This document shows, in pieces, positions 11,990 to 22,728 of a stretch of 64,000 nucleotides of DNA. The stretch is from Phlegmacium glaucopus (lineage: Eukaryota; Basidiomycota; Agaricomycetes; Agaricales; Cortinariaceae): NCBI GenBank assembly GCA_015039465.1, contig MU130532.1, positions 541,582 to 605,581 on the forward strand, in the 5' to 3' direction. The position numbers and the translations under genes were made by a program. Position 1 is the first letter of the stretch. The number at the start of each line of letters is the position of its first letter. The notes below the pieces were generated by a model. That model made no database searches and was not told where the DNA came from. It was given only the letters and a program-made list of their open reading frames with translations.

Positions 11990-13356
11990 TTTGGCTTATG
12001 CTGACAGGCTATGTATAGAAGCTCCACGAGCTGGATCGAGGGTGCAGGCAACGAGCGATGAGAACCTCCCATGGATGTAAGACGAGTTCGAACTGTCACT
12101 TATGAATGACAGATTCCTAACAAAGTAAAAATTCCTGTCATTGTTATGCCCACCAAGTACGACATGCTCGTCAACGAATACTAGAGGCACTGATAGCTGT
12201 CACGGTCGGAGATTGACTCAGAAATTTCAATTATCGTATTGGTGATTTTCGAACGTCATCGCAAGTCCCATGTGTGAAGGTATCAACCGATGAAGACTAC
12301 CATGGCTTGTCTTTGTTGTTATCACCAAAATCTCATCAAGCGTGCAGGGAAGGACCGTTTGAGAACACTTCAGGAATTGGTCGACATCACTAGGAATTGT
12401 TTGCGTCAAGTTGAAGGAGACCTCTGGATTCTGTGGGTCACAACTCAGCAAATCAGCGCGCATCAGAAGGTTCAGCGCTCCATTAGGTACGCGCCTTAGC
12501 CCGGCCCCAAATACCGCAGGATAACCACTGTTACCCGTCTAGCGAAGGCTACAAGAGCACGTACTTCTCTTTCTGAGCGATTACCTTTAAAACCCTGACT
12601 TTCACCATAGAATATTGGCTGGATTTAGGAAGAAGTTCCGCTTTTCAAGGGCGTTATCTTGATCGACTGTCTCAGGCGTATCCACGACGACATTCTCAAG
12701 ATCTGGAATTTCAATGACCCACAAAATGTTGGTAGACTCCAACATCTTATCCGCTGGACATATTCAAATGAGATACCTTCAGCTACTTTCAGGAAACCTG
12801 TTTTTCGCGCAAATGATCCACCTTGTCGAACCGTTGTTGAGCGAATACGAAAACCCAATCAGGCAGTAAGGTTTGAGTTTCAATTGATTTCTGCTATAAT
12901 CTAAGTTAGTTTTGTCTCTAGAGATAACTGGCTTTCGCAGTACTCCAATGTGATGTCTCTGGTAACTGCTGTGAGTACCACTCTTGCGCCGGTTCTGGGT
13001 GCTGTTGGGATTGGTGTTGTTGCTTTCAAGTTCCTCTATGGAAAGTACCAAAAGATGTACGTAAGACATTCTTTGATTGATTTTAAAACCCTATTGAACA
13101 ATTGCATAGCCCATTGACTGCAGGATATCTGGGAGCATACATTGTCGACCTCACATTGGTTCTCCACAATATTTTTATAGATACACTCAGTATGGAACCA
13201 CCAAGACCTTTGTCGCAAGGCCTCATTTCTGGTGTGGTGGAGAGCCATAAATACTTGGGTGCCAAGACGGTTCACAATCGCATTCTCGCGATGACCTCTG
13301 GGACATCTCGAGACGAAAATTGGAGACCTGATTCGGGAGTTGCTCCAAATAGATAA
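11990..13356 (+). pseudogene. Decayed P-loop GTPase (fungal G-domain protein)
   Basis: Pieces of one protein appear in order on the plus strand, in changing frames: LCIEAPRAGSRV (from 12009), IPVIVMPTKYDMLV (about 12131), LQELVDITRN with VEGDLWILW (12368-12440), YWLDLGRSSAFQGRYL (about 12611), IHDDILKIWNFNDP with LIRWTYSNEIP (12676-12780), and the C-terminus AYIVDLTLVLHNIF with PPRPLS (13135-13215). They match the fungal G-domain family whose C-terminus has the AYIVDLTL block. TKYD stands where the base-specificity motif is expected. No P-loop could be found upstream. In-frame stops after LVNEY and after ENLPWM, and a one-base frame change near 12655, show it is broken. Some changes of frame are ordinary introns (for example a CTGAC...ATAG site near 12605). 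Confidence 0.65.
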
Positions 13357-13569
13357 GGAATAAGGAATAAGGCAAGGTGGCATGTATCATCACAAATTCT
13401 GGTAAACATACTATCGATCGTTCGCTGTTGTACAATTTAATTGGTAGTATAATTTGATTTCGTGTGTTCCATTTGGTCAAGCATTAAAGCGAGATAAGTG
13501 GCAATCGATATTATTCAGTATGAGAATTTGATTAGAGGATTCCCAGAGCGTACTACTATGCATGCATGC

Positions 13570-13815
13570 ATAATAAGAGGCTTGCATATCTGCGAAAGTG
13601 GTTTCCAATGTGCAAACCTGGTCTTGAAGTTCTCACCCAGTGGAAGAGATACCCGGCGCGACTCGTAAAGTCACAAAGAACGGCTTTAGAGACGTCGCAG
13701 AGAGTAAAATTCGAAACGTTAGAGGGTTGGGGCCAAGAGAGAGAACAAGAATCTAGATCTTCGAATTCTGATGGTGCTTCGACAAGGATTTTTGGTATAT
13801 TGGCTGTGATACTAT
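13570..13815 (-). pseudogene. Fragment of an F-box gene (copy of the 3' end of the gene at 36547-38706)
   Basis: Read on the minus strand, this stretch aligns with 38347-38530 of the intact F-box gene: both share CCCCAACC(C/T)C(T/C)AACGTTTCGA, then the CTCTGCGACG and CTTTGTGACTTT blocks. It has small insertions and deletions and no open frame over its length. It abuts the DUF1264 relic, so the two are joined at an old rearrangement. Confidence 0.7.
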
Positions 13816-13859
13816 ATAGTGTTCACCAGGAAGAACTTCGATGTACTCTCACTTACTTC

Positions 13860-14294
13860 TAACGGTCCTTTCGCCTTTCGGTTGGATATCGAGAAAGAAA
13901 AGAAAAACAATCGCTGACCTCCAATAAGCCTGGCATTTTTGTCATTTTTAGAGTCGTAAATCAAGTGGCATTGTCGGACATCTAAGTTCCAAGTTGGTTG
14001 GTCCAGCTGAGTTAGCACTCAGGCATTCACAACTAAATGCTCACCTTCGTCTAATCGGGAACCATAATGATGCGTCTCTTAACGATCATCTGCGTAGAGA
14101 TGAAAGGCATTGGGGAAACCGCAGATATTTTCCGGTGGCTTGTATTCTTGAATAAGACTTGCATCCGTATCCAGAATTTGAGATGTACCTGAGAGTGGAC
14201 CTCCTTGAGCGTTGTTCGTGATGCTATTTAACTGGAGGTGACTGCAAATGGTAAGTGGAAAAGGCTGAAGGGGAGGTTTGTGAGGCATCGTCAC
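13860..14294 (-). pseudogene. DUF1264 (oil-body-associated-protein-like) relic, 5' part only
   Basis: The first exon reads PLSGTSQILDTDASLIQ, then CGFPNAFHLYADD, the diagnostic N-terminal half of DUF1264 proteins. The next codons are R, stop, ETHHYG, where the family has R.VE.HHYC. A GTGAGC...CTTAG intron follows, then DVRQCHLIYDS and ARLIG. After that the sequence passes into an F-box gene fragment, so the C-terminal half is missing. The stop and the truncation both argue that it is dead. The role of DUF1264 proteins in fungi is not established. Confidence 0.7.
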
Positions 14295-14382
14295 TAATCG
14301 TAGCGTTAGCGCTCCAATGGCTAAACCCAGGCAGACATGGCGGGAGAGTATGAAATCAACTTATATTTCGAAAACCCAGTTT

Positions 14383-15553
14383 TCACGATCCATCTACAAT
14401 TTCCTGCTCGCCTTCTTTCTTTTTAATATGCAAAACATCAAACCCAACTCCATAAGCAACTTCCCAATCAAAGTTCGACTTCTGGTTTTCGTCGCCGAAA
14501 GCGTAAAGCATTCTTTGTGCCTCCTTTGCATCATCAATCACTAATCCTGCTTCTTCCTTCATCTTGGTCTTCGCCCCCTGCCCCCAAATACGGCTGGCAT
14601 CTTTTGTTAGAAACGTTCCGATGTGTCGAAATGTCAGGCTAATCCTGCTTCCCTGTTCTAATTGCTCTTCAGGGGACTTAGTGGTGAGGAATCGATTGTC
14701 TGGATTGATCCCATGTAGCCATTTCGCGTTCGTTTCAAGACCCATCACGAACATGGAATTGTGTGGCAGTGGGATGCGTTGAGACGTGCGTGGTGTTCCT
14801 GGGATATTATTTTTCTGAGCCTCTGAGGACGACGAATTATTTGGCGGTGTTGTCGAAGACGCCGCAGAGTCTTCCGGAAGGGCAGGTGTGCGTGCCGCTT
14901 TGTCTTTTTTGAGACGGAGAGTCATATTGCGCTGGGCACCAAGAGAGACGTTGACGATATTAGATCCGCGTACGACGTCGACAGTCTTATCTGAATGTTC
15001 AGATATGTGATCTTTCCCAGAACGATAGAGTTGGATAAGAACATGGTTGACGGGATGGTTAAGGATCTGTCATTAATTCATGAAGTCGGTGTGATTAATC
15101 ATCAGAGTAGTGGTTCAATTTAACCTTTTGGACGTGCTCTCGAATGAGAGCAACAGTTGGCGTGAACGGTGCCAACGGTGGCGATTCATCAGATGGATGT
15201 CGATAAACAGGATAACTGTGGTAAATAAAAACATGTTCAGCTCGAGTATATGCTGAATGAAGACACCTACCTTCCATCTTCTGCAACCTCACCCTCAACG
15301 GCCACGAGTCTTGGTACCTCTCCGCCTGTAGATCATCATGAGTGCCTCGTCAATTATTGCTATTAGAATTTTAAATCTTGCCGCGATGATACATAGTCTG
15401 CCATTGCACTTCTGTCATCAATCTTCCGAAAGCAACATCAGCCAAATCTGGAGGCAGCATGTCGGCAACGAGGTAAGAGTCTCCTGCGCCTAGGGAATCT
15501 CCGACTCCTAGAACCGGAGCGCGAGGTGTCCTTTGACGATTGGTCCCTTTCAT
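14383..15553 (-). CDS. AlkB-like 2-oxoglutarate/Fe(II) dioxygenase
   Basis: Four exons, 15553-15382, 15325-15271, 15215-15125 and 15066-14383, give about 333 residues. The first intron is GC-AG (G|GCAAGA to CTACAG), required for HRGGEVPRLVAVEG to continue in frame. The iron ligands are visible: H130 and D132 in EHSD, and H224 in KWLHGI. The arginines expected to hold 2-oxoglutarate lie in RISLTFRH (about 247-253). The family oxidatively removes alkyl groups from nucleic acids or proteins; this fungal branch has no settled substrate. A Ser/Pro-rich insert (about 165-205) separates the two halves of the jelly roll. The start at 15553 (MKGTNRQ) gives a short basic leader before the conserved LPPDLADVAF block. 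Confidence 0.85.
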
Positions 15554-16288
15554 ATCGAGTTTGAAATCGAGGGTTGGTAGGTGGAATGAGAGTCGCAAAT
15601 ATAATCCCAGACATGACAGTTCTAAACTTGTATATGTAACCATTTTTAGCATTACGTTCCGCTGATAATACATATTGAATTTTGGAAAGTACCCATCATA
15701 ATAGCTCGCCTTTTTTCATAGTTTTAGGACATCCTGTGGCATGTAAACTATAGCCATGTGCCCAGTCAGTATGCAATGCGAACTTGAACGTTGCTTGTCC
15801 CCAGCTTGTATTTTCAGTATGTGAGGTTCAGATGCACTACATATATTATATTTTAATCAAACTTTGGCTCCGAGTCAAGCTCAGTCTGGGTGGCCTCCCA
15901 AACCTCAGAGTGTCACTGGCACAATCACTCTGAGAAAACTCAGACATTTTGACTGGCCACTCAATTTTCCTAATTCTCCTAACATGTAGTTCGGTCCTGG
16001 ACTCCTGAGTCTCTTTGGGAGGCTTGAACTTCATAAGTTCCCCAAGCCGTGTACTTGTTGCCTGGATGATCTTTTTCAAAACCGGCCTTGTAATACAATC
16101 AATTTATGATATTGGTGCTGCACTGTGTCCTCCAAGTCGCAACGTCTGACTTGGAGATCTAGGTGTCCTGCTCGGTATCATAAGATCGAACGTTGGTGGC
16201 TCAACCCGGACGACCTAGTTCGCGTTCTGCTTGGTTATACCCTAGGCGCTAGTTCTCATGATGATACATCGAGAGTATTCACTTTGTT
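15554..16288. other. Intergenic region, no gene seen
   Basis: No domain or splice-consistent frame. A short inverted repeat CCAAGTC...GACTTGG lies at about 16132-16153. Confidence 0.5.
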
Positions 16289-17902
16289 TCAACAATTTGG
16301 GTCATAGGCATCGCATCCGACCACCTCTAACCATCTCTCTCTCTCTGTCGCCGTAGGTGCTACCGCCGCATTATGATTATCAACGTTTCTTATATAACAA
16401 GTAATTGTCGTACCGAAAGGACCGCCTGCATGAACTGAGTACCTTGCTCCGTCGCCATTGGAAGGCAAGCGCAAAGATAGATCTGGTAAGGTCGTCTTAT
16501 CGACTGCATGTTCAAATATTCGGATCTGTTGTGAAGAAGAGAGTATTGGCGCCAGTTGGGACAGAATGATGAGTTGGATTTCAATTGGAAGACGGGCGAA
16601 CGGGAAATGTGAATTTGATGCATGGTGAGGATCCATAGGAACTGAGGAAGACGTCTTGGAATGAGAATGGTGGAATGTAGGCAAGCATTCACAATTGTCA
16701 ATACATCTAGGATGATGGGGTACTTCCTTTTCCACAAGTTCTCCTAACAAGTCTAACTCGGAGTGTGACTGTCCATGGTCTGAATGCTGATTTAACAAAA
16801 GAAGTCTTGAACACCTTAGGAGCTCGAAAGCTTGGTCTCGGACTGTGCGTTTCAGATATAAGTTCCGTGAAAGAATGCGTTGAAGCTTGCGTTCGAGGAG
16901 TCGCCATCTGCTTCCACTGATACCGGTGGCAGAGAGATCCGGATTCCCCGAGCTCCAACCTTCATATTCGTCACTACTCTCATGCTCAATGCCACCCTCA
17001 TCCCCAACATCATTGCCGTACATATAGACCTTTTCTAACGTCCAACACCGCCTCATGGCCTTCAGGATCTTTTTCAGGCCGCTGTATCCTATGTTATTGG
17101 CACTTGCATTGAAATCAGTTAACCTGCATCGACCAATGTATGCAGCTAACGCGCTCGTGTCGGTTTGATTGAGCCCAGTCATGGTAAGAGAAAGCACACG
17201 AAGGGATGGGAGGGAAGCAAGCGAGGGAAAGAGTGCTTGTTTGAATTCTAAAGAGAGGGGATTGGAAGAGAGATTGAGATAAGAAAGAGAGGAAAAGATG
17301 TAAGGCGGCTCTATTTTATGGAACGCAAGCGCTGAGACGAACAGAAGAGCTAGGTCTGATGTCCCTTCGATATAATTCTGGAATAGGGTGTCTGTAAATT
17401 AGAGTAAGTCTAAGATTTGAGAGCTAAACGCACTCTCTGTAATGATAATCCACGTATGCCGTCAGGAGGCTTCGATGGTGAAATGCTCATGTTCATCTGC
17501 TGCCTCTGTTTCAAACATTCCAACCACCCAACCAGGGCGCTAAAACCCATATTGCCTAGACGGACCCCATCCAGACTAATATTAGTCAATTGTGGCAAGG
17601 GTAGCGATGGACATTTCTCCTCGTCATTGTTTTCTTCTTTGTCGCCATAAGCTAACCATCGGAAAAGTACTTTGGACTCTTCACCCTCAAGAACGCTGTG
17701 ATTGAGATCTAAAGATTTCAGGTTGGGGCGAGCGCGTAGTTCCTTGATGACCTCTTTAGGATCCAACACTGCTCCTTTAAATTTCCAAGGCAGGAGGATT
17801 ATTAGATAGGAGAACTTCTACGATGAAGTACACACCATTTGTCGATATGACGAATTCCGTTGAGCTCGTCCCCTCACTTAGGAAACTCGCATGAAATGAC
17901 AT
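16289..17902 (-). CDS. LRR protein with a C-terminal F-box-like segment
   Basis: Three exons, 17902-17836, 17774-17454 and 17391-16289, give about 496 residues; introns are 61 and 62 nt, phase 1. Leucine-rich repeats of the ribonuclease-inhibitor type run through the first 300 residues: LKSLDLNHSVL, LTNISLDGVRLG, LSYLNLSSNPLS, LRVLSLTMTGLN, LTDFNASANNIG. The C-terminal part has LPIEIQLIILSQLAPILS, resembling an F-box helix pair, followed by a Cys-containing tail. Such proteins usually serve as substrate receptors or scaffolds in the cytosol, but the target is unknown. The second intron's donor (GTGGAT) is weak; I chose it because it is the only one that keeps phase with FQNYIEGTSDLALLF. Confidence 0.7.
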
Positions 17903-18288
17903 GGTGTCTTAGGTGATCGTGGTTCAAATGAAAGAAGCGCCTTCCAAATGGGCTTGTCAACAACTTTGAATTGAACAAACGTACGCACGACTTACGACGT
18001 ACATGGATCAATCACCCGCGAGGCGCCAGTGACGGTGAAATCATGGACATCACCGATACCAAAAGGAGTAAATAAAATAATAATCATCTAATGTCACATG
18101 ACCAAGCGTGATGAAATGTAGAAATCAAGATGCCATTGAAAATGGATAGCTATGTAAAAATGTGCTTCACCAAAGGTTTCGGAGAATTTGTGATGTATCC
18201 AGATCTTTAATAATGCAGCGTAATATTAGTATCTTGCGATTTCGAAGTTCTACTAATCGAAAACACGTGATATGTTAAGTGTAATAAG

Positions 18289-18718
18289 GTAGGGCCCGTG
18301 TACAATCTCACTACATCACGTGCTGTGACATTCCGTGACTCACACAAGTGCTTGTGCTTGGGATTCATGTTCTTCAATGCATTGGGACTAGTTATATGTC
18401 AAATAGATCAAATATTTAAATTTAAATTAAGGGATATTAACATGCTCTAGCTCTTTCATAACAGATTCCGGAAAAACACGGTGTCTCAATATCCATATAA
18501 ATGAGGGAGAGAAAGATGTATTTTCTTAATAGCGTCTCAACTAGGTAGTAATTTAAAAATTGGGTCTTGCCACGATATACATATTCCTATTCCCTAGGAT
18601 CCTGCGCAGCTGGATAAGGAGGTTCACCCCTGTTGCAGATGCTATTAAACTAATGGTGGTCTCTCATGGAATGTCACACATAGTCACGTGATGTGGTGGC
18701 CATGTACATGGGCCCTAC
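18289..18718. mobile_element. Small inverted-repeat element (MITE-like), non-coding
   Basis: The left arm 18289-18334 (GTAGGGCCCGTGTAC through CATCACGTG to GTGACATTCC) is matched in inverse orientation by 18668-18718 (GGAATGTCAC through CACGTGATG to TGGGCCCTAC). The 330 bases between are AT-rich and have no frame. Similarity between the flanks seems to continue past the left arm and past the far side of the RecQ unit (from 25492), though weakly. Confidence 0.55.
18710..18718. repeat. Left target-site duplication GGGCCCTAC
   Basis: Identical to 25483-25491 in direct orientation, immediately outside the TAGGCTC end. Confidence 0.65.
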
Positions 18719-18798
18719 TAGGCTCGTCCCCATCCAGTATTTCGGACATATTACATAATGTCATCAGTTGCGCGTGACGAGGCAACTCGAAATACCGG

Positions 18799-19010
18799 CT
18801 GGGCATTCTCGTCGCCCTTTTGGCGGGTGAGATTTTTCCCTGCCAATTCAGAGGTGGTCACTTCGTCGAAAAATGACTTCGAGGTAAAAAAAATACCAAA
18901 AATTGAATATATATTTTCTTTTTGCATTTCAATTTTGAGTGATAAAGAGTATACAACTTTTTTTCCAAAATTTCTATTTTACTCCGTCGTCATCGCATTT
19001 GGGTCCGTGC
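18799..19010 (+). repeat. Left terminal inverted repeat (aligned core)
   Basis: Runs from CTGGGCATTCTCGTCG to GGGTCCGTGC and matches 25163-25377 inverted. The outer 80 bases (18719-18798) differ from the right end but hold a short inverted pair, GTATTTCG (18737-18744) and CGAAATAC (18788-18795). The open frame across this TIR also appears in the right TIR, so it is a repeat artefact and not a gene. Confidence 0.9.
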
Positions 19011-19018
19011 AACTTAGA

Positions 19019-19354
19019 TCAGAAATCCTCGTCAACCTCGTCTCTGTCTGAATCGAACCCATCCTCTTCCTCAAACTCTATCCCTAGATCCAGTTTATCC
19101 ATGTCAGGGGCCACATCAACCTCCTCAAGCCTGGTTAGTGTCGGAGATTCCACCTCGAGCTCATCAAAGTCTGGCAGTGGCAGTTCATCATCTTCGAGAC
19201 CGTCTTCAAGTTCAGAATCATCAATATCCTCCTGGCATGGTTTATCACCCGAGTCAGTGATTATGGGAGAGGGTGTCATGACAGACGAGCGTTCGGCAGC
19301 ATTGGGATGTGCAGGTTGATGGTTGCTGGCCAGGGTTGAGACTGGTGTCAGGTT
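19019..19354 (-). other. Acidic open tail in frame after the DUF6589 stop
   Basis: Directly after the TGA the same frame runs on for 111 codons: NLTPVSTLASNHQPAHP, then a strongly acidic stretch (DDSELEDGLEDDELPLPDFDELE and similar, shown in part) ending EVDEDF just outside the left TIR. A CGA to TGA change would explain the stop. It may instead be the real C-terminus with unused sequence behind it. Confidence 0.45.
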
Positions 19355-22300
19355 TCAACATTCACGGAGACGGTTGTACTGTGCGTTAAACTCTGCGAGT
19401 GGATTGTTGGTGGTGGTAGTTCCATGGGACAGCGCTGAAAGTCCAGTTGATATGATATCTGGAACCGGTGTATTGTTTGCATCCAGTCCCCTTCCCAGCT
19501 TCACTGTGTAAACTTCGTGTTCCTTCAATACATCCATTAGCACGTTAATGTCTTTTTGAAGATCGGGTGCTGAATGAGTCTTTCCCTGCCTAGAGCCCAA
19601 TTCAACATTCAGTTTCATTGATAATCTACGCAGGACGTCGATACATGGTGATACGAGCGCAAGCCAGTCCCATGAATGTGAATCGCCATCCGCCTTGTAT
19701 ATTTTCTGGACTCGCATTTTGTAAGCATTGATGAATCGGGGGAGATAAGTAACTGACCTTGATCCAAAAATTGAGATGCTCCTGTACAAGATCAATCTCA
19801 ACAAAAGCATTCGGTTTTCCTGTGGGATTCAGTAACCAATTTTGGGTTATTATATCCCTGAATAAAGATAAATAAGTGAAGATTACCTTTGATAGTTGGA
19901 ACACGACATACCGTAGACCTTTAGACCAGACATTCACTAAATTATGGAAAAGATGGAGCATTTCATGAGCATATTTCGACCGCCCGCTGCCTCGATATGC
20001 AAATGTCCACATCTTTAGGACAAGAATGACCAATCCGGAATCACCAGCTTTTACTGCATCTGCAAACAACCGGGTAAGAAGTGCATCGCGCATGAATAGG
20101 ACAGCATTTTCAAAAACCATGTCGCCTTGGTCTTCCTTCTTCAAGCTGTTTTGAACATTTTGGACAGGGGTTGGACCAGAACTTGAAGCGCTTGCTGCGG
20201 CTGTCAGAGGCGAAATGGAGGCTAGAGTATGGATGGTCGCTGGCAGGGATTTCGGGGCTTCTTGTTTGGCCTTGAGTTTGGCAATTTGTTGGTGTTCAGC
20301 TGTCTCTCTTGGCTGGCGAAGCTCTTGCACACGGTCAGCATCCGCATAGCACTCCAGGATCTTCTCGGCATGTGCTTGAACATCGGCCCAGGAAGTATAC
20401 CGAGCAAGATACTCCTCGATTGTGTTTGTGTTTGATACCTGGAGAAGGAGGTACAGGACACGAGCATACAAGGAAACCATGATGAGGTCTCGGCAAACAC
20501 GGAAACTGGGCAGAGAGGAGAGAACGATGGGGAGGCGGTCAAGACATGTGTTGTGGAAGGCAAGACTGCCTGGACTACGAGTTGATGACTTCCCAAAATG
20601 AACTGTTAGAAGCCCATGGCAGTCTGCGATCTTGGCGTGGAAGAGACCAGGCATGAGGACTATGTGTTTCCATGAGTCTTCACCATCTTCATGTCCGACC
20701 CGGATGTTCAAAATTGAGCGCTGCTGAGCAATAGTTAGCTGGTCACCTGCAATGATTTTGACATATTCAGGAAAGCTTTCCGAATTATCAGAGTTGGGGT
20801 GGAGCTCGTTTGCTATAGCCTCGATGATTTCAACATTCCCAGTAATTGTGCTTTCATCAATTTCCAGCGCAGGCAAAGGGTGAATGGGTGTTTGGTGGAC
20901 ATCAATTATGTCATTGCTATGGGGGCAAGCGTCCTTGAGATCCTCAGACCACTTTGCAAAGCCTTCCCCGCCGTGTGTCACAATTATTGAAAGAATGGTG
21001 TGGACAAGCGCATCGTTCATGAGGGTGGATTCTGGCTCTGTGAACTCAAGGTCTTCTAGTCGAAGTGGGCCTGCATTTGAAATTTGCTCATCAAGAATCC
21101 TGGTCGCCAGATCCTTGAGGTTTGCGTTGTGAAGTGGTATCACTGTAGCACAGGTCCCATTTTCCTGTGCATCTAAATAATACTTGGTTGAACCTTTGAA
21201 CCTGATTTTGATCATGTTGACTTACTTTTGCGCCCCACAATTTGTTCACCCACTCGAACCATCATGTTTATATTGTCATACACTGTCACATACAAGCCTG
21301 AGGATGCAATTCTCCGAGCGGTCTCCCGACAGGCCTGGGACAACTGAAAAAGAGTCCCAGGTGTCCGTTTCCGTGGCTTTTTAATTGTTGCCTGCAAAAA
21401 CATTTGAGTTTTATTTGGTTGAGGATTTAACAAAGCTCTACTGACGGTCAGCTTTGCAGGTTTTCTTTGATCAATGACATTCCCATAGCCCACAGTAATT
21501 CCCAAAGATGAAAGGACAGCAAAATGTTGTCGTTGTGCACCAGTCGCCATCAGGTAAGTTCCATGAATGGCCTGTGCGTAGCTATTTGTCTGACTTCTTG
21601 ACTTGAGTAATGTCAGGATGGCTGAGCCTTCCATCTATCCCACTGTTAGAAAATTCAAGAGAATTGCTGTAAGTCTCACAGCCACTCACAATCCTCTTCT
21701 TCTCTGCCCATTTTTCCGAAAGTTGAGATTTTTGCCTTGAAGTTATTGAGAACGCATCCAACAGTGAGAAAAAATTTGGAGCAAGTGAGCGCAGAGTGTT
21801 GGTAAGGCCTGAAATACTGTAGCCCAAAAAGAAGTCTTCGTTGATGACTTTGTTTGTCTTCGATAGGATGCCTTCCCAGGAAATTGCCCTCGCTTCTTCA
21901 CCTGCGACCTTCTGGGCCTGTTGTATCACCCACCCTTCAATCAGGTTGCGCACTGTTGCGCTGTAGCTGGATGTTGTCCAGTATCCCAGGATGCGCAAGA
22001 CGGTCACTTGGTGCTTGAAGAACCCAAGCCAGCGCCAATCATCACTCAAGTTATTGATTGGGTTAAAGACATAGTCAAGGAATTCGGCAAGTGTAATCCC
22101 CTTCTCCTTCAGCAACTCCAATACATCCTCAAAATCTGACACCCTCGCTTCTCTGGCCCTCTCATCAGTCAACTTCTCTGCCTCGCACTTGTGTGCCCGG
22201 TTCCTGGCCAATGTTTCAATCCGTGTTTTGTGTGCAGCTGCACTTTGAACTTTTCTTTCTGTGGCAGGGCTGTAGAGGAAATCACTGCTTGTATGAGTTG

Positions 22301-22622
22301 CCTCCATGGGAAGTGAGGAACTGCGTGAGTGTCTAGACTCTTGATTGCGTGTAGCCATTGGGGTGAACAAATTGTTGGGATTATAATTATTAGATCCATG
22401 GTGCTGCAATGTTGCATATCGGAGGGGTATATCGTCAGAGGTTTCAGGTGCTTGCCAAGAGCGGAGAGGTATGTTGTCAGATTCCAGATAAAAGTTCAAG
22501 TTGCCTTTAACAGTTTCCTTTAGGGGTATGTCCTCTGATGTGAAATCTTCAAGACATTCCACATCGCTGGAGCTGTAGTCTGGTGGGTCTGAGGGAGGTA
22601 ATGTATCGTCCTGTTGCCTCAT
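19355..22622 (-). CDS. DUF6589 protein, candidate transposase of the element
   Basis: Six exons fit: 22622-21690, 21634-21446, 21391-21226, 21172-19912, 19857-19758 and 19705-19355, giving about 999 residues. Introns are 52-55 nt. Landmarks of DUF6589 are seen: LLKSRSQTNSYAQ, a TGAQRQ block, YDNINMMVRVGEQ followed by ENGTCATVIPL, IIAGDQLT, a GLFHAKIADCHG block, GDSGLVILVLKMW, and NWLLNPTGK with EIDLVQEHLNFWIK. Conserved D (GDQ), H/D and D..EH residues could form a metal site like an RNase H-fold nuclease; that is inference, since the family has no proven function. The frame stops at TGA after RLREC but stays open beyond (separate entry). The start MRQQDD is used; an upstream in-frame Met at 22688 would overlap the RecQ leader. 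Confidence 0.75.
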
Positions 22623-22728
22623 TCTCCAGCGTAGACAGGTTTGTGAATGATAGTGAAACTTGAGAATAAATTTGCTTCCGCTCATCATTCCAGACTTGGA
22701 TTACTTTTTTCCCCCTAATGTTACCCCT
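22623..22728. promoter_or_regulatory. 106-bp bidirectional promoter gap
   Basis: Only 106 bases separate the start codons of DUF6589 (22622, minus) and RecQ (22729, plus), so both must use one control region. It contains a T-run and CCCCTAATG near the RecQ start. No clear TATA box is seen. Confidence 0.6.

Noticed and set aside
16132..16153. CCAAGTC...GACTTGG inverted repeat as a regulatory hairpin
   Set aside because: Seven-base stems are expected by chance in 64 kb, and nothing nearby supports a role.
18758..19051. 97-codon plus-strand frame at the left end of the RecQ unit, with a look-alike at 25236-25424 minus
   Set aside because: Both lie in the terminal inverted repeats and share the WAFSSPFWRVRFFPANSE stretch only because the TIRs are copies of each other.
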